Positions 8,040 to 18,657 are shown, counted from the stretch's first letter. The stretch is 64,000 nt of DNA from Tabrizicola flagellatus (GCF_008271465.1 NZ_VMDU01000003.1:1-64000), one strand, 5' to 3'. The notes: generated by a model not told the origin, from the sequence alone. Program-made: numbers and translations.

Positions 8040-9497
8040 ATGAGCGAGACGCACGCCCAAACCGTCACTTACGTCCGCGACAGCATGCTGCCGCCGGCGC
8101 CGCCCCCGGTGGGCGAACGCGGCGCGGTGAAATGGCTGCGCGAGAACCTGTTCTCCTCGCCGCTGAACATCGCGCTGACCGTGCTTGGCGTCCTGATCGT
8201 CTGGTGGCTGGTCTCGGCCTCGCTGCCCTGGTGGCTGAATTCGGTCTGGAATGCCTCGTCCCTGGGCCAGTGCCGCGAGATCGTGGCGGCCAGCGCCGGA
8301 GAGGGCGCAACCGGCGCCTGCTGGGCCATGGTCCGCGAACGCTGGCACCAGTTCATCTTCGGCTTCTATCCGCCCTCGGAATGGTGGCGGCCGGTGCTGG
8401 CCTTCGGGCTCTTGTTCGCCGCCCTGGCCCCGGTGCTGTTCGCCGGGCAGAAGCGCAACCTGACGCTGATCCTGGGCGGGGTGCTGGCCTATCTTGTCGT
8501 CACGCTTTACCTCGCGGGGGCGCCGGGCGTGGCCTTTGCCCTGTCGCTGCTGCTGGTGGCGGGCCTTCTGGTCGTGGCGCAGGTGGCGCCGGGCAGGCTT
8601 CTGTGGTTCACGCTGATCTTCCCGGCCCTGTGCTTCTGGCTGCTGTGGGGCGGGTCGATCTGGTCGCCGATCGTGGCCATGGCGGGCTTCGGCGTGCTTT
8701 ATGCCGTGTTCCGGTTCGGGTCGCCCTTCATCGGCCTGGCGCCTGCCGCCGGGGCCGGTGTCGTGGCGGCGGCGCTGTGGTGGCTCTACATCGACCATGC
8801 GATTGCCGACCGGCTGCAAGCCGCGCTGCCCTTTGCCATCGAGGCGGTCCGGTCCGACCTTTTCGGCGGCTTCCTTCTGGCCATCGTGATCGGGGTGACC
8901 GGCATCGCCTTCTCGCTGCCGATCGGCATCCTTCTGGCGCTGGGCCGCCAGTCGGACATGCTGATCGTCAAGACGCTGTCGGTGGGCTTCATCGAGTTCA
9001 TCCGGGGCGTGCCGCTGATCACGCTTCTCTTCACCGCCTCGCTTCTGTTGCAGTACTTCCTGCCGCCGGGGACGAATTTCGACATCATCCTGCGCGTCAT
9101 CATCCTGGTGACCTTCTTCGCCGCCGCCTACCTGGCCGAGGTGATCCGGGGCGGTCTCGCCGCCCTGCCGCGCGGCCAGTACGAGGCGGCCGATGCGCTG
9201 GGCCTCGACTACTGGCGGGCGCAAAGGCTCATCATCCTGCCGCAGGCGCTGAAGATCTCGATCCCCTCGATCGTCTCCACCTTCATCGGCCTGTTCAAGG
9301 ACACCACGCTGGTCGCCTTCGTCGGCCTGATGGACCCGTTGAAGGGCGTGACGCAAATCGTCCGCGCCGACATCAACTGGAAGGGTATCTACTGGGAGCC
9401 CTACATCTTCGTCGGCGCCATCTTCTTCGTCATCTGCTTCGGCATGTCCCGGTACTCGATGTACCTGGAGCGCAAGCTGAAGACCGACCACCGGTAA
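8040..9497 (+). CDS. bztC: glutamate/aspartate ABC transporter permease BztC
   Basis: A 485-residue partner permease. The N-terminal 270 residues hold several extra hydrophobic segments, and the C-terminal 200 carry the standard HisMQ domain with the EAA loop RGQYEAADALGLDYWRAQRLIILPQAL. The unusual length is normal for BztC and distinguishes it from GltK/AapM. Gene order A-B-C-D with tight spacing (1 bp before, 9 bp after) indicates a single operon. Confidence 0.94.
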   Translation: MSETHAQTVTYVRDSMLPPAPPPVGERGAVKWLRENLFSSPLNIALTVLGVLIVWWLVSASLPWWLNSVWNASSLGQCREIVAASAGEGATGACWAMVRERWHQFIFGFYPPSEWWRPVLAFGLLFAALAPVLFAGQKRNLTLILGGVLAYLVVTLYLAGAPGVAFALSLLLVAGLLVVAQVAPGRLLWFTLIFPALCFWLLWGGSIWSPIVAMAGFGVLYAVFRFGSPFIGLAPAAGAGVVAAALWWLYIDHAIADRLQAALPFAIEAVRSDLFGGFLLAIVIGVTGIAFSLPIGILLALGRQSDMLIVKTLSVGFIEFIRGVPLITLLFTASLLLQYFLPPGTNFDIILRVIILVTFFAAAYLAEVIRGGLAALPRGQYEAADALGLDYWRAQRLIILPQALKISIPSIVSTFIGLFKDTTLVAFVGLMDPLKGVTQIVRADINWKGIYWEPYIFVGAIFFVICFGMSRYSMYLERKLKTDHR

Positions 9498-9506
9498 GGA
9501 CACATC

Positions 9507-10274
<768 letters not shown>

Positions 10275-10299
10275 GTCCGGGCCCGCGGCAGGCGCGGGT

Positions 10300-12114
10300 T
10301 CAGCCGCCGGGCCGCATGCCGGCGCGGAAGGCGCGGTCGAGGAACCCGGCGCTCTGCCGCAGGTAGGTCTCGACGTTGCGGCGGCGGAACACGCCGTGGC
10401 CTTCGTCGGGGAAGAGGAGCACCTCGTGCGGGATGCCGGCGGCGGTCAGGTCGCGGATCGCGGCATGGGTGTTTTCCGGCCCGACGTTGGAATCCGCCAG
10501 CCCGTGCACGATCATCACATGCCCCCGGATCGAGGTGATGAACCGGCCCGGCGAGGCGTTGGCGTATTTCTCGGGGAACTCGTCCGGGGTGCCGCCCATC
10601 ATCTCTTCGGAATAGGCGCGGCCGTGGGGCATCTCGGTCGCGTGGTAATCGATGTCCAGCCGGTACATCCCGCACATCGGGATCGCCGCCGTCACCAGAT
10701 CGGCGTGGCGGGTGATGGCGAACCAGCTGGAAAAGCCGCCGTAGGAATTGCCCGCCACCGCGACCGGGCCGGGGAGGCCCGCGGCCAGCGCCGCCTCCAG
10801 CCCCGCGCGGATGTCGGCCTGTTCGCGCCCGCCCCAGCCGTCCTCCTTCACCGCCTCGCGGTGGGCATAGCCAAAGCCGGTCGAGCCGCGATAGTTGGGG
10901 TCGAGCACGGCATAGCCGCAGGCGACCCAGAACTGGACCTTCGGGTTGACCCAGTCCTCGGAATGCCAGGTGGGCCCGCCGTGGACATAGCCGATCAGGC
11001 CCCTGGGTCTTCCTTCCGGGCGGTAGAGCCAGCCCTGCATCGGCCGGCCATCGGGCGCGGTCCAGCGGAAGTCCTGCGGGGCGGCGTGGCGGCGGGCGGG
11101 TTCCGGCGGGGCGCGCCAGATGCTGCGGCAGGTGCCGTCCGCCGCCACGGCCACCAGCTCGTGCGGGGCGTCGGCGTCGTAGGCCTCGGCCAGCCAGCCG
11201 CCGCCGGGGAGCGCCGCATGGGGCAGAAGGCTGCGGCGGCCCGAGAGGTTCGGCAGGGGGCGGATGCCGGAGGGGCCGACCAGCGCGGCGCGGGTGCGGC
11301 TTTCGACATGGTGGATGCAGACGAAGTCCGCGCCGGTGCCGGCCAGAACCGAATGGGGAAATAGCCCGGGTTCCCCGGCCAGCCAGCCCAGCGCGCCGGT
11401 GGACAGCGTCAGGACGCCCAGCCGGTCGCGCCCCTCGTGGTCGCAGACAAAGCCGATGCGGTCGTCGTCCAGCCAGGCAGCCAGCACGTTGTTCTTCTCG
11501 CCGAGGTCGAGCACCTTCACGGCCTCGCCGCCCGCGACGGGCACGAGCCAGAGCTGGTACCCCCCCGGCGCGCGGTCGCTGCGGTGCCAGAGCAGCCGGC
11601 TGCCGTCGGGCGAAAGCTGGGGGCCGACGTAGAAATGCGGCGGGCTGTCGGCGCGGGCAAGGCAGGTGCGCCGGCCGGTCGCCAGATCCTGCCGCCAGAG
11701 CCAGGCGCCCTGGGTCACCTCACCCGTGGCATAGTCGAAATCGGCGAGGAAGAAGACCGAAGCGCCGTCCCGGGACAGCGCCCCGCCATAGACGTAATGC
11801 GTGTCCTGCGTGGGCGTGATCTGCTGCAGCGCGCCGGTCCTGCGGTCGAGGATCAGGAGGTGGTCATGCTCGTTCGCGTTCAGCGACTGGGCCAGGACCA
11901 GGCGGCTGCCGTCCGATGCCACGTCGCGGATGAGGAAATGGTCCTGCCCGTCCGTCAGCATCCGCGGCGGGGCCGAGCCGTCGAGGGGCGCACACCAGAC
12001 ATTCTCGGTCTCGGTCGGGCCGGCCATGCACCAGAAGGCCCAGGCGCCGTCCTCGCTGGCGTGGATGTTCGACAGTTGCGGAACGGAAGCCCAGAGGGCG
12101 GCAAGATCGGTCAT
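10300..12114 (-). CDS. S9 family prolyl oligopeptidase-like peptidase
   Basis: A 604-residue serine peptidase. The N-terminal 340 residues are a beta-propeller with repeated LSPDGSRL-like blades; the C-terminal alpha/beta-hydrolase domain carries nucleophile Ser457 in GNSYGG, acid Asp541 in GLADSNVG and His573 in DEGHG. No signal peptide is visible, so it should act in the cytoplasm on imported short peptides or acyl-peptides. Its ATG overlaps the stop of the upstream ABC ATPase gene (ATGA), making it the last gene of the importer operon. Dipeptidyl peptidase, oligopeptidase and acylaminoacyl peptidase activities cannot be separated from sequence. Confidence 0.88.
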   Translation of the reverse strand: MTDLAALWASVPQLSNIHASEDGAWAFWCMAGPTETENVWCAPLDGSAPPRMLTDGQDHFLIRDVASDGSRLVLAQSLNANEHDHLLILDRRTGALQQITPTQDTHYVYGGALSRDGASVFFLADFDYATGEVTQGAWLWRQDLATGRRTCLARADSPPHFYVGPQLSPDGSRLLWHRSDRAPGGYQLWLVPVAGGEAVKVLDLGEKNNVLAAWLDDDRIGFVCDHEGRDRLGVLTLSTGALGWLAGEPGLFPHSVLAGTGADFVCIHHVESRTRAALVGPSGIRPLPNLSGRRSLLPHAALPGGGWLAEAYDADAPHELVAVAADGTCRSIWRAPPEPARRHAAPQDFRWTAPDGRPMQGWLYRPEGRPRGLIGYVHGGPTWHSEDWVNPKVQFWVACGYAVLDPNYRGSTGFGYAHREAVKEDGWGGREQADIRAGLEAALAAGLPGPVAVAGNSYGGFSSWFAITRHADLVTAAIPMCGMYRLDIDYHATEMPHGRAYSEEMMGGTPDEFPEKYANASPGRFITSIRGHVMIVHGLADSNVGPENTHAAIRDLTAAGIPHEVLLFPDEGHGVFRRRNVETYLRQSAGFLDRAFRAGMRPGG

Positions 12115-13082
12115 GGATCCTCGATGAAGTGACAGGCGGCCAGGCGGCCGGGGGCGACCTCGCGCAGGTCGGGTCGGGTCGTGCGGCAGAGGTCGGCGGC
12201 GCGGGGGCAGCGGCTGGCGAAGACGCAGCCGGGCGGGGGCGAGAGGACCGAGGGCAGTTCGCCGGGGAGGGCGGTGCCGATCCGGCCCTTCTCGCGCCGC
12301 GGGTCGGGTTCGGGCACGGCCTGCATCAGCGCCCGGGAATAGGGGTGGAGCGGCCGGGCATAGAAGGCGTCGCGCGGGGCATGTTCCACGACGCGGCCGA
12401 GGCACATCACCATGATGTCGTGGCTGATGTGGCGCACCACGGCGAGGTTGTGCGAGATGAACACAAGGGCAAGGCCCATCCGGTCCTGGAGGTCCATCAA
12501 CAGGTTGATGACCTGGGCCTGGATCGAGACATCCAGCGCCGAGACCGGTTCGTCGCAGACGATCAGTTTCGGTCGCCCGACCAGCGCCCGGGCGATGCCG
12601 ACGCGCTGGGCCTGGCCGCCGGACAGTTCGTGCGGATAGCGGTCGGCAAAATCGGGCGAGAGGCCGACCTGTCCCAGCGCCTCGATGGCGCGGGCGCGGG
12701 CTTCGCGGCGCGACAGCTGCGGCTCGAAGGTCGCGAGCGGACGGCTGACGATGCGGGCCAGCGTCATCCGGGGGTCGAGCGCGGCGATGGGGTCCTGGAA
12801 TATGATCTGCATCTCGGACCGCCGCCGCCGCAGGTCGGGGATCTGGCCCATGTCCTGCCCCTGCCAGAGGACCTGGCCCGCGCTGGGTTCGATCAGGCGC
12901 AGGAGCGCGCGGCCGAGTGTGGACTTGCCGCAGCCGGATTCGCCGACGACGCCGAGGGTCCGGCCCGCCGCGAGCGTGAAGGAGACATCGTGGACAATGG
13001 GCAGGAGGCGCGGGGCGGAGAACAGGCCCGGCCCGGGGATCCGGTAGCCCACGCCGAGGTTCCGGGCCTGCAACAGCGTCAT
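12111..13082 (-). CDS. dipeptide/oligopeptide ABC transporter ATPase, DppF/OppF type
   Basis: A 323-residue ATP-binding subunit. It has Walker A GESGCGKS, Q-loop IFQDP, signature LSGGQAQR, Walker B LIVCDEP and the C-terminal oligopeptide transporter extension with cysteines around PPPGCVFASRCPRAADLC, a potential iron-sulfur site in this family. It overlaps both neighbours by four bases. It pairs with the DppD-type ATPase encoded immediately upstream. Confidence 0.92.
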   Translation of the reverse strand: MTLLQARNLGVGYRIPGPGLFSAPRLLPIVHDVSFTLAAGRTLGVVGESGCGKSTLGRALLRLIEPSAGQVLWQGQDMGQIPDLRRRRSEMQIIFQDPIAALDPRMTLARIVSRPLATFEPQLSRREARARAIEALGQVGLSPDFADRYPHELSGGQAQRVGIARALVGRPKLIVCDEPVSALDVSIQAQVINLLMDLQDRMGLALVFISHNLAVVRHISHDIMVMCLGRVVEHAPRDAFYARPLHPYSRALMQAVPEPDPRREKGRIGTALPGELPSVLSPPPGCVFASRCPRAADLCRTTRPDLREVAPGRLAACHFIEDP

Positions 13083-14050
13083 GGCGCGGCTCCCGTCAGG
13101 TGGCAGGCGGCGCGGTGGCCGGGTGTCAGGTCGCGCAACGGCGGGCGGTCGGTCGAACAGACGGGAAGGCGGGCCTCGCAGCGGTCCACGAAGGGGCAGC
13201 CGGTGACGGTGCCGCCGGAGCGGGGGGTGCCGGGGATGGTGCCGAGCCGCGGGGTGAGCGCGGTTTCCAGCCGGGGCATCGCCGCGAGAAGGCCCCGCGT
13301 GTAGGGATGCGCGGGGGTGTCGAACAGGGTTTCCGCCGGGGCCTCCTCCATCACCCGCCCGCCGTAAAGCACCGCCACCCGGTCGCAGAGCCGGGCGACG
13401 ACGCCGAGGTCGTGGGTGACAAGGATGATCGCCGTCCCCGTCTCGCGCCCAAGCTCGGCCATCAGGTCCAGCACCTGCGCCTGGATGGTCACGTCCAGCG
13501 CCGTCGTGGGTTCGTCGGCGAGGAGCAGCTTCGGCCGGGCGAGGAGCGCCATGGCGATCATCACCCGCTGGCGCATGCCGCCGGAAAACTCGTGCGGATA
13601 GCGCCGGGCGCGGGCGGCGGCGTCGGGGATGCGGACGCGGTCGAGCATCCGCACCGCCTCGGCCCGGGCCTCGGTTCTGGACAGGCCCTTGTGGACGATC
13701 AGCCCCTCGGCCAGCTGGTCGCCCACGCGCATGTAGGGGTTCAGGCTGGTCATCGGGTCCTGGAAGATCATCGACAGCCGGTCGCCCCGCACCCGGTCGA
13801 GCCGGTCGGGGGGCAGGGCCAGAAGGTCCTGGCCCTCGAACAGGACCTGGCCCGTGGCCCGCCCGTTCGCGGCCAGAAGGCCCATCATCGCGTAGAGGAT
13901 CTGGCTTTTCCCCGAGCCGCTTTCGCCGACGATGCCCAGCACCTCGCCCGCCGCCAGGTCCAGCGAGACGCCGTCCACGGCCACGGCCTCGCCCTGGGGC
14001 AGGCGGAAGCGGACGCCGAGGTCCCTTATGGACAGAAGGCTACCTGTCAT
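13079..14050 (-). CDS. dipeptide/oligopeptide ABC transporter ATPase, DppD/OppD type
   Basis: A 323-residue ATP-binding subunit with Walker [10 protein letters not shown]-loop [11 protein letters not shown], an FSGGMRQR signature, Walker B LLLADEP and the C-terminal Cys-rich extension ([14 protein letters not shown]). The start [11 protein letters not shown] is preferred; a longer reading from 14107 would add 19 residues of unlikely composition and overlap the permease gene further. Even so, it overlaps the upstream permease stop by 11 bp. Confidence 0.92.
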   Translation of the reverse strand: MTGSLLSIRDLGVRFRLPQGEAVAVDGVSLDLAAGEVLGIVGESGSGKSQILYAMMGLLAANGRATGQVLFEGQDLLALPPDRLDRVRGDRLSMIFQDPMTSLNPYMRVGDQLAEGLIVHKGLSRTEARAEAVRMLDRVRIPDAAARARRYPHEFSGGMRQRVMIAMALLARPKLLLADEPTTALDVTIQAQVLDLMAELGRETGTAIILVTHDLGVVARLCDRVAVLYGGRVMEEAPAETLFDTPAHPYTRGLLAAMPRLETALTPRLGTIPGTPRSGGTVTGCPFVDRCEARLPVCSTDRPPLRDLTPGHRAACHLTGAAP

Positions 14051-14912
14051 TGGGGTCGAAGGCATCGCGCAGGCCATCGGCGATGAAGTTGAGGCAGAGG
14101 AGGACAAGGGCCAGCAGACCTCCGGGCAAAAGGAGGAGCCGCAGGTCGCTGCCCATTGCCGCCGTTCCGGCCTGGATCAGGTTGCCCCAGCTGGCCTGCG
14201 GTTCCCTGATGCCGATGCCGAGGAAGGAGAGGAACGATTCCGACAGGATCACCTCGGGCACCAGAAGCGAGCCATAGACGATCACGGTCGAGACGCAGTT
14301 CGGCACGATGTGCTGCACCACGATGGCCGGGCCGGTCATGCCCCCGGCGCGGGCGGCCTGGACGAATTCCTTCTGCGCCAGCGACTGCGCCTGGGCCCGC
14401 ACGATCACGGCGGGGGTCAGCCAGAGGGTGAAGACGATGGCGGCGAAGAGGGCGACATTGCCGCCGCCGAACAGAAGGCTGAGCAGTATCACCAGGATCA
14501 CATAGGGAAAGCCGTAGAGCACCTCGACCAGCCGCATCATCACCCCGTCGGTGCGCCCCCCGGCATAGCCCGCGACCGCGCCGTAGAGGACGCCGATCAC
14601 GCCCGCGACCAGCGCGCCGAGAAAGCCGATGGTCAGCGAGACCTGCCCCCCCTCCAGCACCCGGACCAGAAGGTCGCGGCCGAAGTCGTCGGTGCCGAAG
14701 AGATGCGGCCAGGTCAGCCGTGCCGGGGCCGAGATGTTGTCGAAATCCGCGTCCTCGCCGGTGAAGGGGAAGGCGTAGGGGCCAAGGAAGCAGAGCGCCA
14801 CGATCAGCGCCAGCACCACGACCGAGGCCATGGCGAGCCGGTTGCGGCGAAACCGCCGCGCCTGAAGCCGCAGCGTCGAGACGCCGGGCGCGGGGGCGAC
14901 ATCAGCGCTCAT
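14040..14912 (-). CDS. peptide ABC transporter permease, DppC/OppC type
   Basis: A 290-residue inner-membrane permease. An N-terminal helix follows RRFRRNRLAMASVVV, as in OppC, and the core domain includes the EAA loop around KEFVQAARAGGMTGPAIVVQHIVPN. Five to six helices are expected. It overlaps the DppB-type gene by 11 bp upstream and the DppD-type gene by 11 bp downstream. Confidence 0.93.
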   Translation of the reverse strand: MSADVAPAPGVSTLRLQARRFRRNRLAMASVVVLALIVALCFLGPYAFPFTGEDADFDNISAPARLTWPHLFGTDDFGRDLLVRVLEGGQVSLTIGFLGALVAGVIGVLYGAVAGYAGGRTDGVMMRLVEVLYGFPYVILVILLSLLFGGGNVALFAAIVFTLWLTPAVIVRAQAQSLAQKEFVQAARAGGMTGPAIVVQHIVPNCVSTVIVYGSLLVPEVILSESFLSFLGIGIREPQASWGNLIQAGTAAMGSDLRLLLLPGGLLALVLLCLNFIADGLRDAFDPNDR

Positions 14913-15825
14913 TGCGGATCCTCGGGTCGAGGATCGCGCGGATCACGTCCGTCGCGATGTTGAGCAGGATCAGGATCGCGCCGTAGAGAAGCGTGATCCC
15001 CATGACCAGCGGATAGTCGCGGTTCAGCGCGGCATCGACGAAATGGCGCCCGATGCCGGGGACGGCGAAGATCGTCTCGATCAGGATCGAGCCGGTGATG
15101 ATCGCCGCCGTCGCCGGGCCGAGATAGGCGATGACGGGCAGGAGCGTGCCGGTCAGCGTGTGGCGCCACAGCACGCGGCGCCAGCCGATGCCCTTGGCGC
15201 GGGCGGTGCGGACATGGTTCTCGCGCAGGGTCTCGATCATCGATGTGCGGGTCAGGCGGCTGATGTAGGCGATGTTCGGCAGGGCGAGCACGATCACCGG
15301 CAGGATCAGCGACCGCCAGCCCTCGCCGATCCCGCCCACCGGCAGCCAGTCGAGCCGCAGGGCGAAGGTCGCCTGCAGGACCGGGCCGATGACGAAGATC
15401 GGGATGGCGATGCCGATGACCCCGACCAGCCCGGCCAGATAGTCGGTGGCCGAGTTGCGCCGCAGCGCCCCGGCCAGCCCCAGGGCCACGCCCACCAGGG
15501 TGGCGATGACCACGGCCCAGAGGCCGATGGTCAGCGAATAGGGCAGGCCCGAGGCGATGAGGTCGTTCACCGAATAGTCGCGGTGCCGGGTCGAGGGGCC
15601 GAGGTCGAGCCGCAGCACCCCCCAGACGAAACGGCCGAACTGCATCCAGAGCGGTTCGTCCAGATGGAAGGCCGCCTCGATGTTGGCCTGCACCTCGGGG
15701 CTGATCTTGCGGTTGCGGGAAAACGGCCCGCCGGGGGCGAGACGCATGACGAAGAAGGTCAGCGTGACCAGCGCCGCCAGCGTCAGCCCCCCGTGCCACA
15801 GCCGTTTGCCCACAAAGCGCAGCAT
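14902..15825 (-). CDS. peptide ABC transporter permease, DppB/OppB type
   Basis: A 307-residue permease starting MLRFVGKRLWHGGLTLAALV, the characteristic first helix of DppB/OppB, followed by RLAPGGPF, the usual LxPGDP-like motif. The EAA loop is RENHVRTARAKGIGWRRVLWRHTL. It follows the binding-protein gene by 12 bp and makes the translocation pore with the DppC-type subunit. Confidence 0.93.
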   Translation of the reverse strand: MLRFVGKRLWHGGLTLAALVTLTFFVMRLAPGGPFSRNRKISPEVQANIEAAFHLDEPLWMQFGRFVWGVLRLDLGPSTRHRDYSVNDLIASGLPYSLTIGLWAVVIATLVGVALGLAGALRRNSATDYLAGLVGVIGIAIPIFVIGPVLQATFALRLDWLPVGGIGEGWRSLILPVIVLALPNIAYISRLTRTSMIETLRENHVRTARAKGIGWRRVLWRHTLTGTLLPVIAYLGPATAAIITGSILIETIFAVPGIGRHFVDAALNRDYPLVMGITLLYGAILILLNIATDVIRAILDPRIRNER

Positions 15826-15837
15826 CGCCGGCCCGGA

Positions 15838-17439
15838 CTACTCCAGCGCCATCCACTGGCTGTTGTGATAGCCCGCCGCCGAGGTGCCGAAGCCCCTGAC
15901 GTTGGGCTTCACCAGATGCCGGTAGGGCTCGATCGCGATCGGGGCGAAGATGTAGTCGTCAAGCAGGATCTTCTCGGCCTTTGCGAGTTCGGGATAGCGC
16001 GTCGACTTGTCCGGCTGTTCCGCGGCGGCGTCCATGGCGGCGTCGTATTCGGGTTTGACCCAGTCATAGCCGGGTTCCGCCGAGGGGCGCATGTAGGACA
16101 GGAAGGTCTCGGGCCCCGCGAAGTCACCCACCAGGTTGTCGGCGAAGATCGTCCAGTCGTCGGTGTAGAAGAGGTCGAGCCAGGCCTTCCGCTCCATCGA
16201 GTTCACCGTGACATCGGCGCCGAGCACCTTCTTCCACATCAGAGCCGCCCCTTGCGCGCGGCGGATGTTCACCTCGGCCACGGTGGTGGCGATGGACAGT
16301 TTCAGCGGGTTGTCGGGGCCGTAGCCCGCCTTGGCGTAAAGCTCTTTCGCCAGCGCCTCGCGGTCGGCCTGGGTCATCGTGGCTTCGGCGATGGCGGGGC
16401 CGTCATAGTCGGGATCGAAGCCGCCGCCATAGCTGAAGGTCGGCGTCGCCCCGCCCTTGACGATGCGGTTTTCCAGCGTGTCGCGGTCGAGCGCGAGCGA
16501 CAGCGCCCGGCGCAGGTCGATGTTTGCGAGGTCGGGGTTCGACAGGTTGAAACTGTAGTAGATCAGGAAGGTCGAGGGGAAGATCCGCACCTCGTCCGGC
16601 GTCTCGGCCTTGAGCCGCTCCAGATCGGCCAGGGGGATGTCGTAGGTGATGTCGATCTCGCCCGCCTGATAGCGTTTCAACTCGGTGCCCACGTCCTCGG
16701 TCACATGATACTTGACGAAGGGGATCTTCACATTGGCCGCATCCCAGTAGTTCGGATTTTTCTCAAGCAGGACATGGCTTTGCGGCACGACCTCGCGGAT
16801 CACATAGGCGCCGTTCGAGACGACCTTCGCCGGGTCGATGAACACGCCCGCGCCACCCGCCTGAAAGCTGGGGGAATGGAGCGGCGCGAACTGGAAGGCG
16901 CCGACGAGGTCAAGGATATGCGGGGCGGGGGTCTCCATCTCGATGACCAGGGTGCGGTCGTCGGGCGCGGTGATGCCGAGGACGGACGGGTCGGTCGTCT
17001 CGCCATTGGCGAGCGCAGCCGCGCCCTTCACCTTGATCGTCGAGTAGAAGTAATAGCCCTTCTCCGACACCGTGGCGGGGTCCAGCGTCCGCAACACGCC
17101 GTTGACGAAGTCCTGCGCCACGAGCGGGTCGCCGTTCGACCATTTGAGCCCCTCGCGCAGGTGGAAGGTATAGGTCTTGCCGTCCGCGCTCGCCTCCCAG
17201 CGTTCGGCGGCGCCGGGGATGATCGCGCCGTCGGGGTCGAAGGTGACCAGGCCCTCGTAGGCGTCGGCGAGGATCCAGCCGGCGGCCGCGTCGAAGTTGA
17301 CCTGCGGGTCGAGCGAGGACCATTCCGACCCGATGCCCCGGTCCAGCGTGTCGTCGGCCAGCGCCGGCCCCGCCGCCAGCGCCAGCGCCATGGCCGCGCC
17401 GGCAAGCCAGGCGCCCAGTCCCTTGCGAAGTCCCGTCAT
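15838..17439 (-). CDS. peptide ABC transporter substrate-binding protein (family 5, DppA/OppA-like)
   Basis: A 533-residue periplasmic binding protein. Residues 1-28 form a signal peptide ending GPALA. The mature protein shows SEWSSLDPQ near the N-terminus, the family-5 signature region AAERWEASADGKTYTFHLREG and the later KSNPNYWDA-like motif LEKNPNYWDA. It determines what the importer carries. Ligand cannot be read from the sequence, but three co-transcribed hydrolases for amide or ester bonds point to a peptide or N-acylated amino acid derivative. Confidence 0.93.
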   Translation of the reverse strand: MTGLRKGLGAWLAGAAMALALAAGPALADDTLDRGIGSEWSSLDPQVNFDAAAGWILADAYEGLVTFDPDGAIIPGAAERWEASADGKTYTFHLREGLKWSNGDPLVAQDFVNGVLRTLDPATVSEKGYYFYSTIKVKGAAALANGETTDPSVLGITAPDDRTLVIEMETPAPHILDLVGAFQFAPLHSPSFQAGGAGVFIDPAKVVSNGAYVIREVVPQSHVLLEKNPNYWDAANVKIPFVKYHVTEDVGTELKRYQAGEIDITYDIPLADLERLKAETPDEVRIFPSTFLIYYSFNLSNPDLANIDLRRALSLALDRDTLENRIVKGGATPTFSYGGGFDPDYDGPAIAEATMTQADREALAKELYAKAGYGPDNPLKLSIATTVAEVNIRRAQGAALMWKKVLGADVTVNSMERKAWLDLFYTDDWTIFADNLVGDFAGPETFLSYMRPSAEPGYDWVKPEYDAAMDAAAEQPDKSTRYPELAKAEKILLDDYIFAPIAIEPYRHLVKPNVRGFGTSAAGYHNSQWMALE

Positions 17440-17468
17440 TTGCGCTCCTCCCTGGTGTCTGTGTTCGT

Positions 17469-18578
17469 TCAATCGGACAGAAGATCGCCCTGCCGCCGGA
17501 TCTCGCGGCCCGCGACATGGCAGAGGCCCTGGCCCTTGAGGCAGCTGGTCCAAAGCTCCTGCCGGAACAGGATGCCGGTCGTGGGCGCGCGGATTTCCTC
17601 GCGGCGGCGGCGGGCGGCGTCGGTGACATGGCCCAGCACCTGGCCTTCGGTGACCCGGTCGCCGGGGCGGGTGATCCAGCTCACGATGCCGCCGATCGGC
17701 GCCATGAACTCCACCGCGCCGGCGAGCGGCAGTTCTTCCGCCGGGCCATGCGCGGGGGCGGGTCCGCCGGTCAGGACGCCCGCGCCGGCGAGGAAGGCCA
17801 TGAGCCCCTTGGCGTCGCGGGCGGCAATATCGTCCGACACGTCGCCCTGGCCGCGGTATTCCAGCGTGGTCGAGAAGCAGGGCTGCGGCACCCGGTCGCC
17901 GAACCTGTCGCGCAGGGCGCGCCAGGGGGCGGTATGCGCCTCGTCGAAGGCATTGCCGCCCGAGACATCCTCGATCAGCGCCAGCACCGATCCCGTGCAG
18001 CGGCCGAGCAGATCGGCGATCTCGGGCCGGGCGGTCGAGGCGTAGAAATGCATCACCGCGTGGTGGTCGCAATGCAGGTCGAGCACGATGTCGGCGTCGT
18101 GCGAGGCCTGCATCAGGCGGATGCGCAGCTCGTCCACCTCGGTTTCGATCTTCGCCCCGGCAAGGGCGCTTGCGAAGGCGGCGCGGATCGTCGCGACATT
18201 GGCCTGCGGGTCGTCGCCAAGCCGCCCCTCCAGCGCATCGCCGGCGAGTGCCGCCAGATCGGGATAGCCGCGGTTGAAGTTGTGCGCGCCTTCGAGGTCG
18301 CGCCGGCCGACCGGCTTGTGCAAGAGCCACTCCGACAGGCCGATGGGATTGGCGAGCGGGACGACCACGACATGGCCCTTGAGGCGGCCCTCGGCCTCGG
18401 CCGCGTCCAGCATCGGCATGAGGTGGTAGAGCGCCAGCGGACCCGGCATCTCGTCGGCGTGCAGGCCGCCTTGCAGATAGACCTTGGGCCGGCTGCCCTC
18501 CTGTCCCCAGTGATGGCGGGTCAGGACCCGCGTGGTGCCTGGACTTGGCCCGGAGAGGGGCACGGTCTCGGTTCTCAT
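17469..18578 (-). CDS. succinylglutamate desuccinylase/aspartoacylase family deacylase
   Basis: A 369-residue zinc-dependent deacylase of the AstE/AspA superfamily (M14-like fold). Zinc ligands are expected at His40 and Glu43 in GGLHADEMPG, with a further His in LDLHCDHHAVMHF. A biotinyl-lipoyl-like C-terminal segment (PIGGIVSWITRPGDRVTEGQVLGHVTD) is present, as in many bacterial members. It would remove an acyl group from an N-acyl amino acid or peptide. The ATG at 18578 is preferred because AGAGG lies five bases upstream; GTG at 18584 is possible. Confidence 0.85.
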   Translation of the reverse strand: MRTETVPLSGPSPGTTRVLTRHHWGQEGSRPKVYLQGGLHADEMPGPLALYHLMPMLDAAEAEGRLKGHVVVVPLANPIGLSEWLLHKPVGRRDLEGAHNFNRGYPDLAALAGDALEGRLGDDPQANVATIRAAFASALAGAKIETEVDELRIRLMQASHDADIVLDLHCDHHAVMHFYASTARPEIADLLGRCTGSVLALIEDVSGGNAFDEAHTAPWRALRDRFGDRVPQPCFSTTLEYRGQGDVSDDIAARDAKGLMAFLAGAGVLTGGPAPAHGPAEELPLAGAVEFMAPIGGIVSWITRPGDRVTEGQVLGHVTDAARRRREEIRAPTTGILFRQELWTSCLKGQGLCHVAGREIRRQGDLLSD

Positions 18579-18588
18579 GCACACCTCT

Positions 18589-18615
18589 GGTGGGGCGGGA
18601 GTATTTGATCAAAGC
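18589..18615 (+). repeat. intergenic GGGAGTATTTG-CAAAG element, copy 1
   Basis: GGGCGGGAGTATTTGATCAAAGC lies in the 79-bp gap between the deacylase and CocE-type genes. It shares GGAGTATTTGnnCAAAG with 51616-51638 and a related block, on the other strand, at 61456-61472. It includes the small palindrome TTTGATCAAA. Confidence 0.5.
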
Positions 18616-18657
18616 TTGCGCTGGCCGGCCCGGTCAAGTCAACGCTTTCCCGGGCGG

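Noticed and set aside
15043-18045. 1000-codon plus-strand frame across the importer operon
   Set aside because: Its translation is His/Asp/Arg/Gly-rich without domains; both strands cannot be coding here and the minus-strand genes have clear motifs.
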